From Voacanga thouarsii (Eukaryota; Streptophyta; Magnoliopsida; Gentianales; Apocynaceae), in assembly GCA_026120185.1 (NCBI GenBank), contig JANUWF010000008.1:3410001-3474000 (forward strand): a DNA stretch of 64,000 bases. The letters run 5' to 3'. The stretch's first letter is position 1. Each line of letters begins with the position of its first letter. The position numbers were made by a program, and so were the translations under genes. This document shows, one piece after another, positions 58,279-64,000 of the stretch. The notes under the pieces were generated by a model, which was given only the letters and a program-made list of their open reading frames with translations, searched no databases and was not told the origin of the DNA.

Positions 58279-58738
58279 TGCCATATCTATTTTTAAAGTG
58301 GTTGCTTTTATTTTATCACTCCTCACTTTGCGAAATTTATTTGTGACTTGACAACACTTTTCCTTCATAAATGTTTCTCAACTTGCACACATGAACTACT
58401 TTTTTGAAATATCCTGAGCACACACAAGGCTTACTGGAAATTATTTCTCACCACATTTTTATATCATGTCTTTAGGTTGATCCTGCTATGAAGGTTGATT
58501 GTCTAGTGTTGCTTTTCAAAGAAGACATATTTTGATTGTATTTAATTTCTGAGAGATTTTAGTTAACGTTTGTGTGTTTTGAGACTTGTGCAAGCATTGG
58601 ATTGATTTGTAATAAGTTTAAATTTGGCGCTTTCCTTTCATTTCCTCTGTGTGTCTTAGTTATAAAGACCCTTTGTCCTAAGGATGGGGTGACATCCCTG
58701 CTCTTATTGGGGTACGTAGGTAGTAGGGGTGTTACAAG

Positions 58739-58750
58739 TGGTATCAGAGC
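58739..58750 (+). other. Primer binding site (initiator Met-tRNA type), outer gypsy element
   Basis: TGGTATCAGAGC, complementary to the 3' end of plant initiator tRNA-Met, two bases after the LTR end. Confidence 0.92.
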
Positions 58751-58838
58751 CTAGGTTTAAGTAGCTATTGGCAATATTAGGATTTATTACATTAAGTTTT
58801 ATAATCTCTAGTACTAATATGTGTGTTCTGTTTGTAGG

Positions 58839-59112
58839 ATGGTTAGGAGATTCACGTCTATTAATCGAGATTAGTATTTCATGTGCAGTAGAACACCTAC
58901 TCTAGTTCCTGTAGTGGACCTATCCTCCTCTGATGCGGAACCCTAACTTGGGTCAGATTGGTTTGAGTTAGAGAGCAATGACAGTAAGATGGAGATTAAG
59001 GTTTCCAACCCTATTGTACCTAATGATAGTAAGGAAGAGAAGATGGAGGTTAATGGTGCTACACTAGAGTTACCTGAGCAGGAAGGAGGTGTTGAGGATG
59101 TGCCGGTAGTGG
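58839..59112 (+). pseudogene. Start of gag of the outer gypsy element, truncated by insertion
   Basis: From the ATG at 58839 the frame reads MVRRFTSINRD, a stop, then SRTPTLVPVVDLSSSDAEP, another stop, and an acidic stretch ending EGGVEDVPVVD. An N-terminal VDLSS(D/S)-type acidic leader is usual for gag of Tekay-like elements. The frame is cut at about 59114 by the LTR of a second gypsy element; the remainder of the outer element would lie beyond that insertion, outside the window. Confidence 0.7.
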
Positions 59113-59114
59113 AT

Positions 59115-60157
59115 TGATGAGACTCCACTTCATCAGGAAAGGTAAGATCGATGAGGGAGAAGCGTGACCATGCACGGACAATGACCGATGACAAGAGCTA
59201 GGTCCAAGAAGCTTCAAGATGATTTCCATTTGCTCATCAAACCATGCTTGAGGATGGAAGAGGGTTGGAAGATTGAAGAAGCTAGTCAAGAGTTCATGTT
59301 GATGACCATCTAAGAAAGACCCCAAGAAGAACTCAAACCGACAACAAAGGCGGACGAAACTTGACCAAGAGAGGCCTTCTAGCGGACAACCGGCGCCAGT
59401 TCCAAGCAACCAAACCAGCACCGGCTCCAATCTGCCCAACAACACCTCAATAGCAACTTGAACCGGCCCGAAGGCAGTGCACAACCGGTGCCGACTTCAA
59501 GGGACCTAGCCGACGCCGGCTTCCTCCTAGGCAGCCGACGACTGCTTCGCATTTTTGATATTTTCTCCGATTTTCTTCAATTTTAATTGCTTGCAAAGAC
59601 TTATTATGACCCTAAACTGTAATAAAACCTCAAGGATTACTTAGCTAGGGTTAGGATAGTATAAATAGCACCTTTAATGATTTGACAACATAATTCGCAC
59701 ATTTTAATTCAAATTTGAGAGAGAATCTTGAGAGGCCCTAGCCTCTTTGTTCATCTTCTTCAAGACCATGCTTAAGGGTTTGTCCTCCTTATGAATGAGT
59801 CTATGAATCTTTTGGATAATCCAATGTTGTTTTCTTTGAATGGGTTTTAGTTGCTTTGTTCTTCTAAGGTTTATTTGAATTCCAATATTTGGATGCTTAT
59901 TTTCTCTATTCTATTTGTTCTTGTTTGCCTTTGTTGTTTCAAGGATATTGGGGTGAGATTATAGTAGAACTTTCTACTTTTCTTGAGGGTCTTTGAAGCT
60001 TAGTTCTTCAAGGGTTTAATAGAGGGTAGGTTGTTATTTCATTTTCTCCTTTTTATCTCTAGAAAAATCTCTGTTTTAGTCCCATTTGGTTGAGTTGAAT
60101 ACATATCCAACTAAACCACTCACAACACCAAGAAAAAGCCCACACAAGATCATATCA
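59115..60157 (+). repeat. 5' LTR of the inner Ty3/gypsy element
   Basis: It starts at TGATGAGACTCC (59115) where the outer gag frame ends, and is placed to end at CATATCA (60157), shortly before a primer site. A strong TATA box (TATAAATAG, 59660-59668) and a downstream T-rich leader support LTR identity. Without the 3' LTR both ends remain provisional. The first 400 bp are GC-richer than the surroundings, with repeated GGCGCC/CCGGCGCC-like words. Confidence 0.65.
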
Positions 60158-60164
60158 AAGAGTT

Positions 60165-60176
60165 TGGTATTAGAGC
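60165..60176 (+). other. Primer binding site of the inner gypsy element
   Basis: TGGTATTAGAGC, one change from the Met-tRNA primer site. A long leader (60177-61072) separates it from gag. Confidence 0.8.
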
Positions 60177-61072
60177 AAGGAAAAGTTTGATTCCAATCAA
60201 AGCTTGAAAGCAAGAAAAGAAGCCCTACAAAGTTGAAGAAAAAGAAAACAGAGAAAAATCCAGTAACTCAAAAACATGCTCCAAAAAGGTCATAAAATTT
60301 TTGCTATTTCTTGATTTTTCTCTTGGAAAATTGCTCCTTGATGTTAATATAATCCTTGGGAACAAATCTTCTTGTGTTTGTGGTGAATTTTGGCTTGAAT
60401 ATGAGTGAAAATGTTGGTTGTTCTTAAGTGACAGGATTGCAGCTAAGGTGTTTGATAAATGTTTTATGAAACTGTTTTTTGCTATAGTTGAGAACTTTGA
60501 TTCTTAATTTTCATTCTTTGGGATATTGGAACTTAGTATATCACTTTATTGTTGAATTCCATATGCATTGAACTCAATTTTTCTGGCGGACACTTGTGAT
60601 CATCTTGTTCTTCATAATCCTAGTTCTAGTTGTTCTTGTTTCTTTGTTCTTGCTAATTCTTGTTCGTTTCTTACTTAGAAGTGTTTCTTATGTGTCTAGT
60701 GTTTGTTCTTGTGTTGATTGAGTCCATATTTCTTGAAATTCTTGATTAAAAACTTCTTTGCTTGAGGTGCCCAATAAGCGTTTGTTGAAATTCCCCTAAG
60801 AACCCCTAATTGAAAAATTCTTTTGATTTGTGTGATTTACTAAGTTGGACTAAAACTTTAGCCATTGAAGAGAATTGGGATTGAACAAGAAGGCTTGAGT
60901 ATTGAGAAAAAGGCATGAGGGTGAGCCTATTATTAAAAGAGCCTAAGAGAGCAAACACGAGTGTGGAGTGACTAATCCTTGAGAGCCAACATGTAAGGAA
61001 GCGAAGTGAGGAATTATTTTCTTTCTAATCTCTTTTGTTTTGCAGGTATAAGTAAGTAAATATTCCATCACT

Positions 61073-61956
61073 ATGGCCCATGATCAAGAGATCTCTAGGC
61101 CTAACTCAAGTGGCCCTAGTAGATCTCAAGAAGAACAAGTTGATGCTAGGGGTTTGCGTAAAGACTTGCAAGCTATGATGAGGACTATGCAAAGTGAGTT
61201 TCAAAACATGACAAGGGAGTTAGTAAATCATCTTGGACAATCTTCTACCATCGTACAAATAAGAGGCCAAGAACGATTTGAAGTACCTAGCCCAAGGATG
61301 AGGGATGGTGATGCCCATACTCTTCCGTTAAATGCCCAACAATGGGAAGAATGGGATGAGCACTCTATTGGGGTATTCCAACAAGCTCCTATGAGATGGG
61401 ATAGACATGGTTTGAGAGGAGGACGAGGTAAGGGTCAAGGAAGGAATGGTGGGAACAACCCAAGGGGGTTAAAAAGAGAGTTTGAGGGAGTTGATGAATG
61501 GTATGAGGGGGAACAAGTTGAAGTCTTTAGGGAACACCATAAAGGATGGGGCAATAGAGGAGGTAGGAGAGAAGGAAATGATGAGGAGAAGGAGTTGAAC
61601 TACATCAAATTGAAAGTGCCCATATTCTATGGCAAGAGTGACCTCGAAGCATATTTCGAGTGGGAAAGCAAGATGGAGATATTCCTAGAAAGTCATACCT
61701 ATAGTGAGAGGTCAAAAGTGAGGTTGGCTATTTTGGGATTTTCGGAGTATGCTTTGGTTTGGTGGGAGCAAGCTAGTGCACAAAGGAGACAAATGGAAGT
61801 GGAAACTGTGTCTAGTTGGAATTTGTTGAAAGATATGATGAGGATAAGGTTTATATCACACCATTACTACAATGATTTGTATCAAAGACTCCAATCACTC
61901 AAGCAAGGGAACAAGACTGGAAGATTACCATAAAGAGATGGAAGTAATGTTGATGA
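61073..61956 (+). pseudogene. Ty3/gypsy Gag, N-terminal part (286-aa open frame, then frameshift)
   Basis: Gag builds the retrotransposon particle. From ATG 61073 the frame is open for 286 codons. It has a Q/S-rich start with a helical segment (LRKDLQAMMRTMQSEFQNM), a glycine/arginine-rich middle (residues about 115-190) and the retrotransposon gag core: KLKVPIFYGKSDLEAYFEWE, KMEIFLESHTYSERSKVRLA, GFSEYALVWWEQ and MMRIRFISHHYYNDLYQRLQ. The stop at 61931 results from a frameshift near 61917; the family sequence (EDYHKEMEV) continues in the next frame to 61956. There a solo LTR interrupts it, and gag continues at 63780. This is the least decayed reading frame of any transposon in the window. 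Confidence 0.9.
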
Positions 61957-63774
61957 TGTTGGGATGTATGCCCTCTTAGACTAGGTTTCTGATGTAAAAA
62001 TTGAATGTTTTAATAAAAGAATCTATTTTCAGAAATTGTTTGTGAATTTACAATTTTATTTGTGCACAATTACGTTTGGAAAAGACCTATTGTGTTTAAG
62101 TAAGTGGTCCATGTGAATGGAGGTCTTTTACAGTAAGGTATGGATCACGAGTTACTTAGTACATAAATTTTTGTTTTTAACCGATTGATGAGAATGGGAA
62201 TCTCATCATGTTTAGGTTATTATGTTGTGAATTCTAAATGGGGAATGGCTTATCTTTAGCCAGTGAGCAGTCCACTCACTTCATAACATAAGCGTATTTC
62301 GAATACGTAGAACATGATTTGTAGTAGTGGTTTCTTAAAAGTGTTATATGGTAGAAACCTAGACTACTACCGCTACAGCGTCGACTAGTACTCTACGACT
62401 TGAGTATGAGTTGGTGGTCTGACGAAGCTAGAAGCATATACTTTGATATGCTATAATTGAGGTTCTATCGTAGGGCCAATATACTTGCATGTTGGGTATG
62501 TGTGACTAGTTAGTTAAGACAGACTTGTACAAGATAGTTTCTATACTATATCGCCCCTTGTGATTGTCTGAATGATCTGAATATCCAGGGCTCGGGGAAA
62601 CATGACTTGGATGTTTGCTTTAGGATAGCTCCCTTAGAAAGTGGAAACAATCTAGGAGGTCATGGATCATTGGACTAGAGGCCTAAGGATGGTAGATGTC
62701 ATTTAGAGAGGTGTTAGTACACTTATTCCTCTCTAAATGTACGGCGATGTATAGAGGGGTATTTTAGTCATTACACTTGTAGGTCGGAGACTTTGCTAAC
62801 GCAACATTGTCCTTGGGGTCAATATTTTCTTATGGTAATATTAAGAAATATTTAAAATACAAAATATAGCTATTTATATGGCAAGGGTATTTTGGTCATT
62901 TTAGTAGCCAAAGTGGTGTGTCTTTTGGTCCCTAGTATAGACCGTGAGTCCTAATTAAATACGGGTTAAGGGATTGATCTTAAATTAAATGAAATTATTT
63001 TATTTAAGTAGCCTAATTTAATTATTGAGCTAGAATTAAATAAAGGTCCATGGAGAGAGAATTAATTAAATTGGTTTGGTGGGTTAATTAATTATTCAGG
63101 GCTTTGGCCCAGTTTGAATAATTAGGGATTAACTTGGGATTAAAATGATTTAGGCTTATTTAATTGGATTGATTTATTTGGGCTGAAAAATTAATTATTT
63201 GTTAGGCCATTGAGTTGGTTCTAACTAGAATAATTAATTAAACCTAATAGGTTAAACCAAGAGTCCAATGACCCAATCCTATTTAACCTAGGGTTTTTTA
63301 TTTAGGTTAAATAGGAGGATTGGAAACAACGTTATTGCAATTAGTCACACAAGAGAGACAGCTTCTTCTCTGTGGAATAGCTAGACGTCTCTCTCTCTCT
63401 CTCTCTCTCCAGAAAATTCCCTAACCCGTTAGTTGTTCACCAAACGGTAGTTAGGCACGCCATATACTGGAAGACCGAGAGTTTGACATTCACATACATG
63501 CAAAGGCAGAGTAGGAGGTTTGCAGGAATCGCACCAGAGGCTTCTACTAGCACACCTACACCGGTTGCACACGTTCCGGTACAGCTAACACTTAGAACGA
63601 GAAAAAGAGGTAAAATTTTTAAAACATCAGGATTGGGATAGGGTGCAATCGGTGCCAACTAGGGCTGCCTGAGCTGGCGCCGGGCCTACCCTGGAAGCCC
63701 TGTTCTTGTTGTCTAGTTTTTTTTATGTTCGCTTCCATTGCGTGCTCCGTGTTTTCTTGCTTTCCATGCCTTCA
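61957..63774 (+). mobile_element. Solo LTR, family S (copy 2, plus orientation), TSD GATGA
   Basis: An 1818-bp unit from TGTTGGGATGTATGCCC to GCCTTCA with perfect GATGA duplications (61952-61956, 63775-63779). It interrupts the gag frame of the inner gypsy element exactly, so removing it restores the codon run. It is related to 1368-3378 in the opposite orientation. It includes a TC microsatellite (63390-63408). Small open frames inside are not coding. Confidence 0.93.
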
Positions 63775-63779
63775 GATGA

Positions 63780-64000
63780 GAGCTCAAATTAATGAGGATC
63801 CTAGAGCAACAAGAGCAGGGTTCTTGGGAGGATTAAATAGGAAAATTGCCAATTTGGTATAATTGCATCCCTATGATCGATTGGAGGATATGGAACATGC
63901 TGCTATGAAGATTGAGAGGCAATTAAAGAGGAGGGCATTTACTAGACCACCACTTTCAAATCCCAACATTACTAGCAAGGTGCCGACTAAGAAGGATGAA
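63780..64000 (+). pseudogene. Ty3/gypsy Gag, continuation after the solo LTR
   Basis: The frame reads RAQINEDPRATRAGFLGG, LNRKIANLV, a stop at 63859, then LHPYDRLEDMEHAAMKIERQ and LKRRAF, which is the C-terminal half of the gag core. It is collinear with the piece ending at 61956 once the solo LTR and one copy of GATGA are discounted. The protein continues past the window end towards the expected zinc knuckle. Confidence 0.9.

Larger units (their letters stand above)
54324..58736 (+). repeat. 4.4-kb 5' LTR of a Tekay-like Ty3/gypsy element
   Basis: It begins TGTAAAACCCTACC at 54324 and ends GGGGTGTTACA at 58736, so its termini form the inverted repeat TGTAA(A/C)ACCC typical of chromovirus LTRs. 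A methionine-tRNA primer site follows two bases later, then a gag start. Inside are CT-rich stretches (55850-56330), an ATT/TTA-rich block (56900-57400) and two tandem repeats. The 183-bp and longer open frames within are not coding. Length and end sequence suit the Tekay/Del group. The 3' copy lies outside the window. Confidence 0.8.

Noticed and set aside
58078..58368. Minus-strand frame with a 13-residue repeat
   Set aside because: The repeat comes from a 39-bp DNA tandem repeat in the LTR, not from a protein.
59059..59484. 141-aa minus-strand open frame
   Set aside because: It crosses the junction between the outer gag and the inner LTR on the wrong strand, so it cannot be an ancestral gene.
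63437..63658. 73-aa minus-strand frame
   Set aside because: It lies wholly inside a solo LTR and has no motif.
1..64000. CRISPR arrays, rRNA genes, tRNA genes
   Set aside because: No regularly spaced repeats with unique spacers, no rRNA blocks and no convincing tRNA cloverleaf were seen. The tRNA-like strings are retroelement primer binding sites.

Overview
The window is plant nuclear DNA, most likely from a eudicot. It holds one intact multi-exon gene with GT-AG introns, surrounded by plant LTR retrotransposons (Ty1/copia, Ty3/gypsy) and plant LINEs. There is no operon structure and no bacterial or phage gene. I cannot name the species; the repeat composition would fit an asterid, but that is a guess.

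The one well-supported host gene is XRCC2 (RAD51 paralog, homologous recombination) on the minus strand, 38616 down to 26093. I could place nine exons with phases that close perfectly (1014 bp, 337 aa). Its 6.2-kb intron 6 is filled with a broken copia element, an RTE-type LINE fragment and an inverted copia LTR segment. A solo copia LTR in the same orientation as the gene lies about 300 bp upstream of the start codon.

Left region (1-21296) is a nest of retroelements. A copia 3' end and LTR (1-about 4090) was split by a solo LTR (1368-3378, duplication GAATT). A Ty3/gypsy element on the minus strand follows (4303-21291, duplication ATTCA). It has gag and a 'putative plant transposon protein' ORF but no recognisable pol, so it looks non-autonomous. 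Its 3' LTR was invaded by a 7.8-kb L1-type LINE (5476-about 13231), which was itself invaded by another solo LTR (8874-10655). 21297-26092 is AT-rich intergenic DNA and possible 3' UTR.

Middle-right region: a complete but decayed copia element lies at 39771-45146 (+). Then comes a mosaic of gene fragments (45147-54323). It contains a multi-exon RPA70-like pseudogene, an unknown 70-aa ORF, pieces of glutaminyl-tRNA synthetase, tandem repeats and an unidentified decayed minus-strand reading frame. Helitron-type gene capture is the likeliest explanation, but no Helitron ends were identified.

Right region (54324-64000) is a second nest. A 4.4-kb Tekay-like gypsy LTR plus the start of its gag was interrupted by a second gypsy element (LTR 59115-about 60157, gag from 61073). 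That gag was interrupted by a solo LTR (61957-63774, duplication GATGA) of the same family as the one at 1368-3378. All transposon reading frames except the 286-aa gag piece carry stops or frameshifts.
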